The notes under the pieces: generated by a model
The model's input: the letters and a program-made list of their open reading frames with translations, nothing else
What the model was told of the DNA's origin: nothing
The model's database searches: none
From: Photobacterium sp. Ph5
GTDB taxonomy: Bacteria; Pseudomonadota; Gammaproteobacteria; Enterobacterales; Vibrionaceae
Assembly (NCBI RefSeq): GCF_022129445.1
Contig: NZ_JADQAQ010000035.1
Location: forward strand, 1-48,948
Direction: 5' to 3'
DNA length: 48,948 bases
In this document: positions 1 through 8,932 of the stretch, one piece after another
How the letters are laid out: each line of letters begins with the position of its first letter
Numbering within the stretch: the first letter of the stretch is position 1
Made by a program: the position numbers and the translations under genes

Positions 1-3000
1 GCGCCCACACTTCCATCTCACCGAAACGCTGACCACCGAACTGAGCTTTACCACCCAGCGGCTGCTGAGTAACAAGGCTGTAAGAACCGGTAGAACGGGC
101 GTGCATCTTGTCATCAACCAAGTGGTTCAGTTTAAGCATGTACATGTAACCAACAGTTACAGGACGCTCAAATGCATCACCAGTACGGCCATCAAACAAC
201 TTCAGCTGACCTGATTCAGGTAGATCACCCAGTTTTAGCAACTCTTTAATTGAAGACTCAGGTGCGCCGTCAAATACAGGTGTTGCAATAGGTAGACCTT
301 TACGAAGGTTTTGTACAAGAGTACGCACTTCCTGATCAGTAAGAGCTTCGATATCAACTTTCTGGCGAGTATCACCTAGATTGTAAACACGTTGTAGGAA
401 GTTACGGAACTTATGTAACTCCTGCTGTTCTTTCAGCATATCGTTAAGTTTGTCACCGATACCTTTCGCCGCAAGACCTAAGTGAGTCTCAAGGATCTGA
501 CCGATGTTCATACGAGACGGTACACCCAGTGGGTTCAGAACGATATCAACCGTTTGACCTTTCTCATCGTAAGGCATGTCTTCAACAGGGTTAATCTTAG
601 AGATAACACCCTTGTTACCGTGACGACCCGCCATCTTATCACCCGGTTGGATGCGACGACGTACAGCTAGGTATACTTTAACAATCTTAAGTACGCCAGG
701 TGCTAGGTCATCACCTTGAGTGATCTTACGACGCTTAGTTTCAAACTTCTTATCGAACTCAGCTTTCAGTTCATCATACTGCTCTGCAAGCTGTTCCAAC
801 TGGTTTTGTAAAGCTTCGTCATCAAGCGTAACAGCGAATAGTGCATCGCGGTTCATTGAAGCAATCTTGTCTTCGCCGTAACCTGCTGATAGTAGAAGCG
901 TACGAACACGAGCAAGAAGACCACCCTCAAGGATCTGGAATTCTTCTGTGATGTCTTTCTTCGCTTCTTTCAGCTGCATCTCTTCAATTTCAAGAGCACG
1001 CTTGTCTTTCTCAACGCCATCACGAGTAAATACTTGTACGTCAATGATCGTACCAGTAACACTACCAGGAACACGTAGAGATGAATCTTTAACATCAGAT
1101 GCTTTCTCACCGAAGATAGCTCGTAGAAGCTTCTCTTCTGGTGTTAGTTGTGTTTCACCCTTAGGTGTCACTTTACCAACTAGGATGTCACCACCCTTCA
1201 CTTCAGCACCGATGTAAACGATACCTGACTCGTCCAACTTAGAAAGCGCAGCTTCACCCACGTTAGGGATATCAGCAGTGATTTCTTCAGAACCCAGCTT
1301 CGTATCACGCGCCACACAAGAAAGCTCTTGAATGTGGATTGTTGTGAAACGATCTTCCTGAACTACACGCTCAGAAACTAAGATGGAATCCTCAAAGTTG
1401 TAACCGTTCCAAGGCATGAACGCGATACGCATGTTTTGACCAAGCGCTAGCTCACCAAGGTCTGTTGAAGGACCATCAGCAAGAACATCACCGCGTGATA
1501 CTGGCTCACCAGGTAACACGGTTGGACGCTGGTTAATACATGTGTTCTGGTTAGAACGCGTGTACTTAGTTAGGTTGTAGATATCGATACCTGCTTCACC
1601 AGGGATCAACTCGTCGTCGTTAACTTTGATAACGATACGAGATGCATCTACAGACTGAACTGTACCACCACGTTTAGCTACAGCTGTAACACCAGAATCA
1701 ACACCGATTTGACGCTCAATACCAGTACCTACTAGCGGCTTATCAGCACGGATAGTTGGAACTGCCTGACGTTGCATGTTCGCACCCATTAGGGCACGGT
1801 TAGCATCATCGTGTTCTAGGAATGGGATCAGAGATGCCGCCACAGATACAACCTGGTTGGTTGCAACGTCCATGTATTGAACATGGTCACGTGGGTGCAG
1901 ACCTGAGTCACCTTTCTGACGAGCAGTGATCAATTCGTCAGCAAATGAACCGTCTTCGTTAAGCGCGGCGTTAGCCTGTGCAATAACGTATAGACCTTCT
2001 TCGATTGCTGATAGGTATTCGATATCGTCTGTAACTTTTCCGTCTACCACTTTACGGTAAGGTGTTTCCAAGAAACCGTAAGGGTTACAACGCGCAAAAA
2101 CAGATAGCGAGTTGATTAGACCGATGTTTGGACCTTCAGGCGTTTCGATAGGACATAGACGACCGTAGTGCGTCGCGTGTACGTCTCGAACCTCAAAGCC
2201 AGCACGTTCACGAGTCAGACCACCTGGACCAAGCGCCGAGATACGACGTTTGTGAGTAACTTCTGACAGTGGGTTGTTTTGGTCCATAAACTGAGACAAC
2301 TGAGAAGAGCCGAAGAACTCTTTCACTGCCGCAGAAATAGGTTTAGCGTTAATTAGGTCTTGAGGCATGATTGCATCAAGATCGCCTAAGCTTAGACGCT
2401 CTTTAACAGCACGCTCAACACGTACTAGACCAACGCGGAATTGGTTTTCAGCCATTTCGCCAACAGAACGAATACGACGGTTACCAAGGTGGTCGATATC
2501 ATCAACCTCACCTTTACCGTTACGGATATCGATCAGTTTACGCATAACATCAATGATGTCTGCGTGGTCTAAGATACCAGGACCTGTAGTCTCTTCACGA
2601 AGTAGAGAACTGTTGAACTTCATACGACCAACAGCAGATAGATCGTAACGATCTTCTGAGAAGAACAAGCTTTCAAAAAGTTGCTCAGCTGCTTCACGTG
2701 TTGGTGGCTCGCCAGGGCGCATCATACGGTAGATTTCTACCAATGCACTTAGACGGTCAGTTGTATTGTCGATACGTAGGGTATCTGACATGTAAGGACC
2801 GTGGTCTAAATCGTTCGTAAATAGAACTTCAATAGACTTGTGACCCGCCTGAGATAGAAGTGCTAATGCTTCCAGGCTTAATTCCTGGTTAGCCGCTACA
2901 ATCAGTTCACCGGTTTCTTCGTTGATGTAATCACGTGATGCGATCTTACCAACGATGTACTCAACTGGTACTTCGATGTGATCAATGCCGTCTTTGCCTA

Positions 3001-3829
3001 ATTGGCGAATATGACGAGCAGTAATACGACGACCTTGCTCTACGTAAACAGTACCGTTTGCTTCGATATCAAAGCTCGCAGTTTCGCCACGTAGACGATC
3101 CGGTACCAACTCCATAACAAGAGACTTACCTTGAACTTCGAAATTAATCTTATCGAAGAACATGTCAAGGATCTGTTCTGTTGTGTAGTTAAGTGCACGA
3201 AGGATGATAGACGCAGGTAATTTACGACGACGGTCGATACGAACGAATACACTGTCCTTAGGATCGAACTCGAAATCCAACCATGAACCACGGTAAGGGA
3301 TTACGCGAGCGTTATATAACACTTTACCTGAGGAGTGGGTCTTACCCTTATCGCTGTCGAAGAAGACACCCGGGCTACGGTGTAGCTGGGATACGATAAC
3401 CCTCTCGGTACCGTTAATAACGAATGTACCGTTATCTGTCATGAGCGGAATTTCGCCCATGTAAACTTCTTGTTCTTTAATGTCTTTTACAGTGCCAGCC
3501 GGCGCGTCTTTATCGTACATGACAAGACGTAGCTTCACACGTAGTGGAGCAGAATAAGTTACGCCACGAATCTGACATTCTTTAACATCGAAGACCGGCT
3601 CACCGAGACGATAGCTAACGTATTGCAGCTCGGAATTGCCATTGTAGCTCTGGATTGGAAAAACAGAGCGAAAGGCAGCTTCTAGACCGTAATGCCCTTC
3701 TGGATCCTGCTCGATAAATTTTTGGAAAGAATCAAGCTGGATCGACAGCAAGTATGGTGCATCCAACACTTGCGGACGCTTACCAAAATCCTTACGGATA
3801 CGCTTTTTCTCGGTATAAGAGTAAACCAT
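1..3829 (-). CDS. rpoB: RNA polymerase beta subunit, 3' end beyond window
   Basis: This is the beta subunit of the core RNA polymerase, which forms one side of the active-site cleft and carries the rifampicin pocket. The frame opens at the ATG at 3829 (protein begins [16 protein letters not shown]) and stays open for about 1276 codons to the left edge, so roughly the last 65 residues of a typical 1342-residue enterobacterial or vibrio protein are missing. The rifampicin region, near 2230-2320, reads [15 protein letters not shown] and later [13 protein letters not shown], which is wild type at the D516, H526 and S531 equivalents, so a rifampicin-sensitive enzyme is expected. The gene follows rplL across a 227-base spacer with an attenuator-like terminator and further hairpins. 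A GAGG Shine-Dalgarno precedes the start. rpoC is expected to the left, outside the window. Confidence 0.99.
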   Translation of the reverse strand, partial: MVYSYTEKKRIRKDFGKRPQVLDAPYLLSIQLDSFQKFIEQDPEGHYGLEAAFRSVFPIQSYNGNSELQYVSYRLGEPVFDVKECQIRGVTYSAPLRVKLRLVMYDKDAPAGTVKDIKEQEVYMGEIPLMTDNGTFVINGTERVIVSQLHRSPGVFFDSDKGKTHSSGKVLYNARVIPYRGSWLDFEFDPKDSVFVRIDRRRKLPASIILRALNYTTEQILDMFFDKINFEVQGKSLVMELVPDRLRGETASFDIEANGTVYVEQGRRITARHIRQLGKDGIDHIEVPVEYIVGKIASRDYINEETGELIVAANQELSLEALALLSQAGHKSIEVLFTNDLDHGPYMSDTLRIDNTTDRLSALVEIYRMMRPGEPPTREAAEQLFESLFFSEDRYDLSAVGRMKFNSSLLREETTGPGILDHADIIDVMRKLIDIRNGKGEVDDIDHLGNRRIRSVGEMAENQFRVGLVRVERAVKERLSLGDLDAIMPQDLINAKPISAAVKEFFGSSQLSQFMDQNNPLSEVTHKRRISALGPGGLTRERAGFEVRDVHATHYGRLCPIETPEGPNIGLINSLSVFARCNPYGFLETPYRKVVDGKVTDDIEYLSAIEEGLYVIAQANAALNEDGSFADELITARQKGDSGLHPRDHVQYMDVATNQVVSVAASLIPFLEHDDANRALMGANMQRQAVPTIRADKPLVGTGIERQIGVDSGVTAVAKRGGTVQSVDASRIVIKVNDDELIPGEAGIDIYNLTKYTRSNQNTCINQRPTVLPGEPVSRGDVLADGPSTDLGELALGQNMRIAFMPWNGYNFEDSILVSERVVQEDRFTTIHIQELSCVARDTKLGSEEITADIPNVGEAALSKLDESGIVYIGAEVKGGDILVGKVTPKGETQLTPEEKLLRAIFGEKASDVKDSSLRVPGSVTGTIIDVQVFTRDGVEKDKRALEIEEMQLKEAKKDITEEFQILEGGLLARVRTLLLSAGYGEDKIASMNRDALFAVTLDDEALQNQLEQLAEQYDELKAEFDKKFETKRRKITQGDDLAPGVLKIVKVYLAVRRRIQPGDKMAGRHGNKGVISKINPVEDMPYDEKGQTVDIVLNPLGVPSRMNIGQILETHLGLAAKGIGDKLNDMLKEQQELHKFRNFLQRVYNLGDTRQKVDIEALTDQEVRTLVQNLRKGLPIATPVFDGAPESSIKELLKLGDLPESGQLKLFDGRTGDAFERPVTVGYMYMLKLNHLVDDKMHARSTGSYSLVTQQPLGGKAQFGGQRFGEMEVWA

Positions 3830-3860
3830 AGGTTCCTCAGATCGCTGATAAGTGATCCAA

Positions 3861-3941
3861 ACTACCCCAAAACACACGGGGGTAGTGACTAAACGTTGTT
3901 TATGTGTAGGAACAACCCAATGAAATCAGGGTTGTTTTTTT
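3861..3941 (-). promoter_or_regulatory. rplL-rpoB spacer stem-loops (possible processing site)
   Basis: Two inverted repeats lie between the attenuator and the rpoB start. One pairs ACTACCCC (3861-3868) with GGGGTAGT (3879-3886). The other pairs ACAACCC (3912-3918) with GGGTTGT (3929-3935). The second is followed by a T-run on the plus strand, but nothing on plus needs terminating here. In E. coli this spacer holds an RNase III processing site, so a processing or folding role is a reasonable inference; the sequence shows only the hairpins. Confidence 0.45.
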
Positions 3942-3992
3942 GCTAGACAGTGGATACAAAACAAGGTGAAAATTACCACTGCCCTACAGCGC

Positions 3993-4022
3993 AAAAAGGC
4001 CGGTGGCAATTTGCCACCAGCC
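3993..4022 (-). terminator. rplL-rpoB attenuator-type terminator
   Basis: On the minus strand a strong GC-rich stem (GGCTGGTGGCAA pairing with TTGCCACCGGCC, nearly no loop) is followed by TTTTTG, which is a textbook intrinsic terminator. It lies 35 bases after the rplL stop and before rpoB in the same direction. E. coli has a partial terminator at this place that lowers rpoBC output relative to the ribosomal protein genes, and the same role is inferred here. Confidence 0.8.
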
Positions 4023-4056
4023 AATAGCCATAAAAGGCTATGAAATCAAATAATTA

Positions 4057-4422
4057 TTACTTGATTTCAACAGAAGCACCAGCTTCTTCTAGTTGAGCTT
4101 TAAGAGCTTCAGCTTCAGCTTTCTCAACGCCTTCTTTTAGAGGTGCTGGAGCGCCGTCAACTACTGCTTTAGCTTCTTTAAGGCCAAGACCAGTTGCGCC
4201 ACGTACTGCTTTGATTACAGCAACTTTGTTAGCGCCACAAGCTGTTAGGATTACGTCGAATTCAGTTTGCTCTTCAGCTGCGTCTGCAGCTGCGCCGCCT
4301 GCTACAACTGCAGCTGCAGCAGTAACACCGAATTTCTCTTCCATAGCTTCGATAAGCTCAACAACTTGCATTACAGACATTTCTGCAACTGCGTCTAGGA
4401 TTTGCTCGTTAGTGATAGACAT
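4057..4422 (-). CDS. rplL: 50S ribosomal protein L7/L12
   Basis: This is the stalk protein of the large subunit, present as dimers on L10, which recruits and activates the translational GTPases EF-Tu, EF-G, IF2 and RF3. The 121 residues show the N-terminal dimerisation helices (about 1-33), an Ala/Gly-rich hinge (about 34-52, with [12 protein letters not shown]), and the globular C-terminal domain with the conserved [15 protein letters not shown] factor-binding segment. Length and organisation are normal. It follows rplJ by 59 bases and is expected to be cotranscribed and translationally coupled with it under the L10 leader. The attenuator at 3993-4022 follows. Confidence 0.99.
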   Translation of the reverse strand: MSITNEQILDAVAEMSVMQVVELIEAMEEKFGVTAAAAVVAGGAAADAAEEQTEFDVILTACGANKVAVIKAVRGATGLGLKEAKAVVDGAPAPLKEGVEKAEAEALKAQLEEAGASVEIK

Positions 4423-4481
4423 AACAATTCTCTTTATAAGTCAACAATAAGTTTAAATAGTAATCAGATAAAGTGCAGCAA

Positions 4482-4976
4482 TTAAGCAGCAGCTTCTTCT
4501 TTCTGATCACGTACTGCAGCGATAGTACGTACAAGTTTACCAGCAGACGCTTCTTTCATGCACATCATTAGGCGTGCGATAGCTTCGTCGTAAGTTGGTA
4601 GAGTTGCTAGTACTTCAACGTTTGCAACAGCGCCTTCAAATGCAGCTGCTTTGATCTCGAATTCTTTGTTCTCTTTAGCGAAGTCTTTGAAAAGACGCGC
4701 TGCAGCACCTGGGTGCTCATTAGAGAAACCGATTAGAGAAGGACCAACGAAAACGTCTTTTAGACATTCGAAGTCAGTACCTTCTACTGCACGGCGTGCT
4801 AGTGTGTTACGAACAACTTTTACGTATACGCCAGCTTCACGAGCTTGCTTACGTAAAGTAGTCATCGCACCCACAGTAACACCGCGAGAGTCAGCAACAA
4901 CAGCAGAAAGTGCACCGTTGGCAGCTTCGTTGACTTCAGCAACAATTGCTTTTTTGTCTTGAAGATTTAATGCCAT
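4482..4976 (-). CDS. rplJ: 50S ribosomal protein L10
   Basis: L10 is the base of the ribosomal stalk: it binds 23S rRNA near the GTPase centre and holds L7/L12 dimers on its C-terminal helix. The 164-residue protein begins [15 protein letters not shown] and has the usual Lys/Ala-rich N-terminal RNA-binding domain and an acidic, helical tail ([10 protein letters not shown]). It is first in the rplJ-rplL pair and has its own promoter and a long structured leader, through which L10 (with L7/L12) autoregulates in E. coli. The GGAG Shine-Dalgarno lies just upstream of the ATG. Confidence 0.99.
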   Translation of the reverse strand: MALNLQDKKAIVAEVNEAANGALSAVVADSRGVTVGAMTTLRKQAREAGVYVKVVRNTLARRAVEGTDFECLKDVFVGPSLIGFSNEHPGAAARLFKDFAKENKEFEIKAAAFEGAVANVEVLATLPTYDEAIARLMMCMKEASAGKLVRTIAAVRDQKEEAAA

Positions 4977-4984
4977 TGGATTTG

Positions 4985-5175
4985 CTCCTGGATTGTTTTA
5001 CACCACTCACTGCTCAAATAGCAGGAGAGTCTTACGGCGCAGATCCAAGAAAGACATACATCAATCATGTTCTGGCACCGTCTACGTAGGTAAATTAAGT
5101 TTCGAAAAACACCTACGGTCTTTGACGGAGGCTAACTGTAAGCAGTCAGCCCCAGCCACGAATTCGGAAGCGACA
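4985..5175 (-). promoter_or_regulatory. L10-type ribosomal protein leader before rplJ
   Basis: The approximately 230-base gap between rplA and rplJ is transcribed from the promoter at 5177-5204 and holds complementary segments, for example CCGTAGGTG (near 5113) with CACCTACG-like and TACCTACGTAG (near 5085) stretches, plus GGAGGC-type motifs. In E. coli the equivalent leader binds the L10-(L7/L12)4 complex and represses rplJL translation. Position and length fit that element. I assigned the class from context and partial complementarity and have not folded it in full. Confidence 0.65.
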
Positions 5176-5176
5176 A

Positions 5177-5204
5177 ATTATACACTAACTTATCGCTTCT
5201 GCAA
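5177..5204 (-). promoter_or_regulatory. promoter for rplJL-rpoBC (PL10 equivalent)
   Basis: On the minus strand TTGCAG (5199-5204) and a perfect TATAAT (5177-5182) are separated by 16 bases. The site sits just after the rplA stop and points at the rplJ leader, the place of the L10 promoter in E. coli. Confidence 0.75.
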
Positions 5205-5208
5205 ATTA

Positions 5209-5913
5209 TTACGCTACGTTTGCGTTCAGAGAGTTCTGATCTAACGCTACGCCTGCACCCATAGTAGTAGAGATGCTTACTTTCTTAATGAAAGTACCTT
5301 TCGCTGAAGATGGCTTAGCACGCTTCAACGCAACTAGAAGAGCTTCTAAGTTCTCTTGTAGTTGAGCGGCATCAAAGTTCACTTTACCGATAGTAGTGTG
5401 AATGATACCGTTTTTGTCGTTACGGTAACGAACCTGACCCGCTTTAGCATTCTTAACTGCTTCAGCAACGTTAGGAGTTACAGTACCAACTTTAGGGTTT
5501 GGCATAAGACCACGTGGACCAAGAATAGTACCAAGTTGACCTACAACGCGCATTGCATCTGGAGATGCGATAACTACGTCGAAGTTCATCTCGCCTTTCT
5601 TAACTAGGTCAGCAAGATCTTCCATACCTACAAGCTCTGCGCCAGCTTCTTTAGCAGCTTCAGCGTTTGCGCCTTGAGTAAATACAGCAACACGGATATC
5701 ACGACCAGTACCGTTTGGTAGTACAGTTGCACCACGAACGTTTTGATCTGATTTACGTGCATCAATGCCTAGGTTAACAGCAACGTCAACACTTTCATTG
5801 AATTTAGCAGTAGCTAGTTCTTTTAGAAGAGCAACAGCTTCGTTGATTTCGTACTCACGAGTAGAGTCAACTTTGTCACGGATAACGCGCATGCGCTTAG
5901 TCAGTTTAGCCAT
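5209..5913 (-). CDS. rplA: 50S ribosomal protein L1
   Basis: L1 binds 23S rRNA to form the mobile L1 stalk that helps release deacylated tRNA, and it acts as translational repressor of the rplK-rplA mRNA in enteric bacteria. The 234 residues begin [16 protein letters not shown] and contain the conserved second-domain segment [19 protein letters not shown]. Length is standard. It starts 4 bases after the rplK stop, so the two are tightly coupled, and the rplJ promoter begins immediately behind its stop codon. Confidence 0.99.
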   Translation of the reverse strand: MAKLTKRMRVIRDKVDSTREYEINEAVALLKELATAKFNESVDVAVNLGIDARKSDQNVRGATVLPNGTGRDIRVAVFTQGANAEAAKEAGAELVGMEDLADLVKKGEMNFDVVIASPDAMRVVGQLGTILGPRGLMPNPKVGTVTPNVAEAVKNAKAGQVRYRNDKNGIIHTTIGKVNFDAAQLQENLEALLVALKRAKPSSAKGTFIKKVSISTTMGAGVALDQNSLNANVA

Positions 5914-5917
5914 CTTA

Positions 5918-6346
5918 TTAACCCTCTACCACTAGGCCCATTGAGCGAGCAGTACCAGCAATTGAACGCTTCATAGCTTCAATATCAGCACCAGTCATGT
6001 CTGCAGCTTTAGTCTCAGCGATCTCTTGGATCTGAGCGTCAGTTACAGTACCTACTTTCTCAGTGTTCGGACGACCAGAACCAGACTTAAGGCCAGCTGC
6101 TTTAAGCAGAAGAACTGCTGCAGGTGGAGTCTTAGTTACGAACGTGAATGAACGGTCACTGTAAACAGTGATAACAACTGGAGTTGGAAGACCTTTCTCT
6201 ACAGAGTCAGTCTTAGCGTTAAACGCCTTACAGAATTCCATGATGTTAACACCATGTTGACCAAGAGCTGGACCAACTGGTGGACTAGGGTTCGCCATAC
6301 CAGCTGCAACTTGCAGCTTGATGTAAGCTTCTACTTTTTTAGCCAT
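5918..6346 (-). CDS. rplK: 50S ribosomal protein L11
   Basis: L11 binds the GTPase-associated region of 23S rRNA and is required for RelA to sense uncharged tRNA. The 142-residue sequence has the Pro-rich N-terminal segment ([19 protein letters not shown], target of thiopeptides) and the C-terminal rRNA-binding domain ending RSMGLVVEG. It is the first gene of the rplK-rplA pair, with a strong promoter of its own at 6422-6450. Confidence 0.99.
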   Translation of the reverse strand: MAKKVEAYIKLQVAAGMANPSPPVGPALGQHGVNIMEFCKAFNAKTDSVEKGLPTPVVITVYSDRSFTFVTKTPPAAVLLLKAAGLKSGSGRPNTEKVGTVTDAQIQEIAETKAADMTGADIEAMKRSIAGTARSMGLVVEG

Positions 6347-6421
6347 TGCTATATACCTAAATTTGGGTTCAAACGTCTATTTTTAAACAAACAGACTCCC
6401 CGTCTAACGAAAGGGCGCGAA

Positions 6422-6450
6422 ATTATAGCCTAATTCCACGCCCCTGACAA
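6422..6450 (-). promoter_or_regulatory. promoter for rplKA (PL11 equivalent)
   Basis: Minus-strand TTGTCA (6445-6450) and perfect TATAAT (6422-6427) are spaced by exactly 17 bases. The segment after the -10 is TTTCGCGCCC, a GC-rich discriminator of the kind found at stringently controlled ribosomal promoters. It lies between nusG and rplK, so rplKA can be expressed apart from secE-nusG. Confidence 0.85.
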
Positions 6451-6471
6451 TATATCTTGAACAGAATTTGA

Positions 6472-7017
6472 TCAGTTCTTTTCGATTTGACCAAATTCAA
6501 GTTCTACTGGTGTTGCACGACCAAAGATCGATACAGAAACCTTAACACGGCTCTTATCGTAATCTACTGATTCAATTGTACCATTGAAGTCAGCAAATGG
6601 ACCATCAGTCACACGAACAACTTCACCAGGTTCAAATACTGTTTTATGAACAGGAGACTCACTAGCTTGCTGTAGACGGTTTAGGATCGCATCCGCTTCT
6701 TTATCAGAAATAGGTGCTGGACGATCTGACGTACCGCCAATGAAGCCCATAACACGTGGAATACTGCGTACTAAGTGCCATGTTTCGTCGTTCATCACCA
6801 TTTGTACAAGTACATAACCTGGGAAGAACTTACGCTCACTCTTACGGCGTTGACCTGCACGTACTTCAACTACTTCTTCAGTAGGAACAAGAACTTCATC
6901 AAAGTGTTCTTCCATACCGTGCATTTTGATATGTTCGCGTAGTGATTGTGCAACTCGGCCTTCAAAACCTGAAAAAGCCTGTACTACATACCATCGTTTT
7001 TTTGGAGCTTCGCTCAT
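6472..7017 (-). CDS. nusG: transcription termination/antitermination factor NusG
   Basis: NusG binds RNA polymerase across the cleft, suppresses pausing, and links RNA polymerase to Rho or to the ribosome via S10. The 181 residues show the NGN domain (about 1-120, with [13 protein letters not shown] at the start and [12 protein letters not shown]) and the C-terminal KOW domain (about 125-181, with [16 protein letters not shown]). It follows secE by 11 bases and forms the usual secE-nusG pair. Confidence 0.99.
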   Translation of the reverse strand: MSEAPKKRWYVVQAFSGFEGRVAQSLREHIKMHGMEEHFDEVLVPTEEVVEVRAGQRRKSERKFFPGYVLVQMVMNDETWHLVRSIPRVMGFIGGTSDRPAPISDKEADAILNRLQQASESPVHKTVFEPGEVVRVTDGPFADFNGTIESVDYDKSRVKVSVSIFGRATPVELEFGQIEKN

Positions 7018-7028
7018 GAATTCTTACC

Positions 7029-7406
7029 TCACACGCCGGTAACTAGGCGCACTAAACGGACCATAATGCCGTCGATACCCCAAAGGGCTAACGCCATCAC
7101 TACAGTGACTGCTAGAACGATAAAGGTTGTCTGCGTAGCTTCCTGACGAGTAGGCCATACCACCTTGCGGACTTCCATGCGCGACTCACTTGCAAAACGA
7201 ATCGCGGCTTTACCTTTTGCTGTAAATGCAGCGGTGATCCCAGCAATAGCTACTAAAGCGATCACTGCAGATGTACGCAGCACAACAGAAACATCACTGT
7301 ACAGGTAATTACCAACCACAGCAGCAGCTAGCAAAGCAAAAACTACGACCCATTTCAGGCCATCCATTTTGCTTTCGCTTTCTTGGTTTTCGGCATTCGC
7401 ATTCAT
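7029..7406 (-). CDS. secE: protein translocase subunit SecE
   Basis: SecE is the small essential subunit that clamps SecY in the SecYEG channel of the inner membrane. The 125-residue protein has three predicted membrane segments (about 17-36, 44-62 and 95-115), as in E. coli, and the conserved amphipathic segment ESRMEVRKVVWPTRQE before the last one. The gene directly follows tuf of the str operon here, with the tuf terminator and a weak candidate promoter in the 241-base gap. No tRNA gene lies in that gap. Confidence 0.98.
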   Translation of the reverse strand: MNANAENQESESKMDGLKWVVVFALLAAAVVGNYLYSDVSVVLRTSAVIALVAIAGITAAFTAKGKAAIRFASESRMEVRKVVWPTRQEATQTTFIVLAVTVVMALALWGIDGIMVRLVRLVTGV

Positions 7407-7524
7407 ACAACCAACCTGTAACTAGTCTTAATTTAGACGAAAATAACCCCGCTATAGCGAGGCCATAGATGAAGAAAAAGGGGTAAGCCTTTAATAACAT
7501 TCACAAAAAACTTCATCTCACGAA

Positions 7525-7552
7525 ATTTTATCTCTACCACCTGAACAAAAAA
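7525..7552 (-). promoter_or_regulatory. possible secE-nusG promoter
   Basis: A TAAAAT hexamer (7525-7530, minus) lies 16 bases from a poor -35 (TTTTTT, 7547-7552). secE follows a strong terminator and needs a promoter in this gap, and this is the best match I see. The -35 is weak, so this is tentative. Confidence 0.3.
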
Positions 7553-7577
7553 TATGCATTTTTATATTAAAGTGTAG

Positions 7578-7605
7578 AAAAAGGGCATCAAATGATGCCC
7601 TTTTT
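7578..7605 (-). terminator. str operon terminator after tuf
   Basis: A perfect stem (GGGCATC pairing with GATGCCC, AT-extended, four-base loop) with T-runs on both sides sits 43 bases after the tuf stop. It separates the str operon from the secE operon. Confidence 0.9.
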
Positions 7606-7647
7606 TGTGCGCTGTCGTCAAATTAAATTCAACGAAATCGTCGTAAC

Positions 7648-8832
7648 TTAAGCAACGATAGTTGCAACAACACCAGCACCAACTGTACGGCCACCTTCAC
7701 GGATAGCAAAACGTAGACCTTCATCCATCGCGATAGGTGCGATTAGAGTAACAGTCATAGAGATGTTATCACCAGGCATTACCATTTCTACGCCTTCTGG
7801 TAGCTCGATAGTACCAGTTACGTCAGTTGTACGGAAGTAGAACTGTGGACGGTAACCTTTGAAGAAAGGAGTGTGACGACCACCTTCATCTTTAGAAAGA
7901 ACATAGATTTCTGAAGTGAAAGTTGTGTGTGGAGTGATTGAACCTGGCTTAGCAAGTACTTGACCACGTTGAACTTCGTCACGCTTAGTACCACGTAGAA
8001 GAACACCAACGTTCTCACCAGCACGGCCTTCGTCAAGAAGCTTACGGAACATCTCAACACCAGTACAAGTAGTTGTAATAGTGTCTACGATACCAACGAT
8101 AGCAACTTCGTCACCAACTTTGATGATACCTTGCTCAACACGACCAGTTACAACAGTACCACGGCCTTGGATTGAGAATACATCTTCGATTGGAAGAATG
8201 AATGGTAGATCGATTGCACGCTCTGGCTCTGGGATGTAAGAATCTAGAGCTTCTGCTAGTTCAACAATCTTGTCTTCCCACTCTTTCTCGCCGTTTAGAG
8301 CGCCTAGAGCAGAACCCATGATTACTGGGCAATCATCACCTGGGAAGTCGTACTCAGAAAGAAGTTCACGAACTTCCATCTCAACTAGCTCAAGTAGTTC
8401 TTCATCATCAACCATGTCACACTTGTTCATGAATACGATGATGTAAGGGATACCAACCTGGCGACCAAGTAGGATGTGCTCACGTGTTTGTGGCATTGGG
8501 CCGTCAGTTGCAGCAACAACTAGGATACCGCCGTCCATTTGAGCAGCACCAGTGATCATGTTTTTAACGTAATCGGCGTGTCCAGGACAGTCAACGTGTG
8601 CGTAGTGACGAGTTGGAGTATCGTACTCTACGTGAGAAGTAGAGATTGTGATACCACGCTCGCGCTCTTCTGGAGCGTTATCGATAGATGCGAAGTCTTT
8701 AGCAACACCACCGTACACTTTTGCAAGTGTAGTACAGATAGCAGCAGTTAGAGTTGTTTTACCGTGGTCAACGTGACCGATTGTACCAACGTTTACGTGC
8801 GGTTTTACGCGTTCAAATTTTTCTTTAGACAC
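7648..8832 (-). CDS. tuf: elongation factor Tu
   Basis: EF-Tu is the GTPase that carries aminoacyl-tRNA to the ribosomal A site. The 394-residue protein has the P-loop GHVDHGKT at residues 19-26, the DCPGH switch II motif near 81-85 and NKCD near 136-139, followed by the two beta-barrel domains. The start is GTG at 8832 with an AGGAAGGA Shine-Dalgarno. It is the last gene of the str operon (rpsL-rpsG-fusA-tuf), yet the next gene downstream is secE, which in E. coli follows the other tuf copy, tufB. Whether a second tuf exists elsewhere cannot be seen here, so I give the neutral symbol. Confidence 0.99.
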   Translation of the reverse strand: MSKEKFERVKPHVNVGTIGHVDHGKTTLTAAICTTLAKVYGGVAKDFASIDNAPEERERGITISTSHVEYDTPTRHYAHVDCPGHADYVKNMITGAAQMDGGILVVAATDGPMPQTREHILLGRQVGIPYIIVFMNKCDMVDDEELLELVEMEVRELLSEYDFPGDDCPVIMGSALGALNGEKEWEDKIVELAEALDSYIPEPERAIDLPFILPIEDVFSIQGRGTVVTGRVEQGIIKVGDEVAIVGIVDTITTTCTGVEMFRKLLDEGRAGENVGVLLRGTKRDEVQRGQVLAKPGSITPHTTFTSEIYVLSKDEGGRHTPFFKGYRPQFYFRTTDVTGTIELPEGVEMVMPGDNISMTVTLIAPIAMDEGLRFAIREGGRTVGAGVVATIVA

Positions 8833-8902
8833 AATTGTGTTCCTTCCTAGTTAAGATACGCCCCCTACTAGGTCGGGGACGGCTCTGAAGTTTGTATTTT
8901 AT

Positions 8903-8922
8903 GCGTCAATAGCCATTGACGC
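8903..8922 (-). promoter_or_regulatory. stem-loop between fusA and tuf
   Basis: GCGTCAAT (8903-8910) and ATTGACGC (8915-8922) form a perfect 8-base stem with a 4-base loop, 11 bases after the fusA stop. It has no T-run on the minus strand, so it looks more like an mRNA-stabilising or processing element than a terminator. Higher EF-Tu than EF-G output would fit such an element, but that is inference. Confidence 0.5.
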
Positions 8923-8932
8923 AATAATGAAA

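Noticed and set aside
4211..4962. Plus-strand Ala/Ser-rich frames opposite rplL and rplJ.
   Set aside because: They are antisense shadows created by the codon pattern of the ribosomal protein genes.
7436..7500. Minus-strand frame from 7500 and hairpin CCTCGC/GCGGGG (7447-7462) in the secE leader, resembling a leader peptide with attenuator.
   Set aside because: The frame overlaps secE out of frame, has no clear Shine-Dalgarno, and the T-run after the hairpin is interrupted. Evidence is too thin.
7532..7546. Minus-strand GTTCAGGTGGTAGAG, resembling a tRNA D-arm, in the tuf-secE gap where some relatives carry a tRNA gene.
   Set aside because: No acceptor stem, anticodon arm or T-arm surrounds it, so it is not a tRNA gene. 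A remnant is possible but unsupported.
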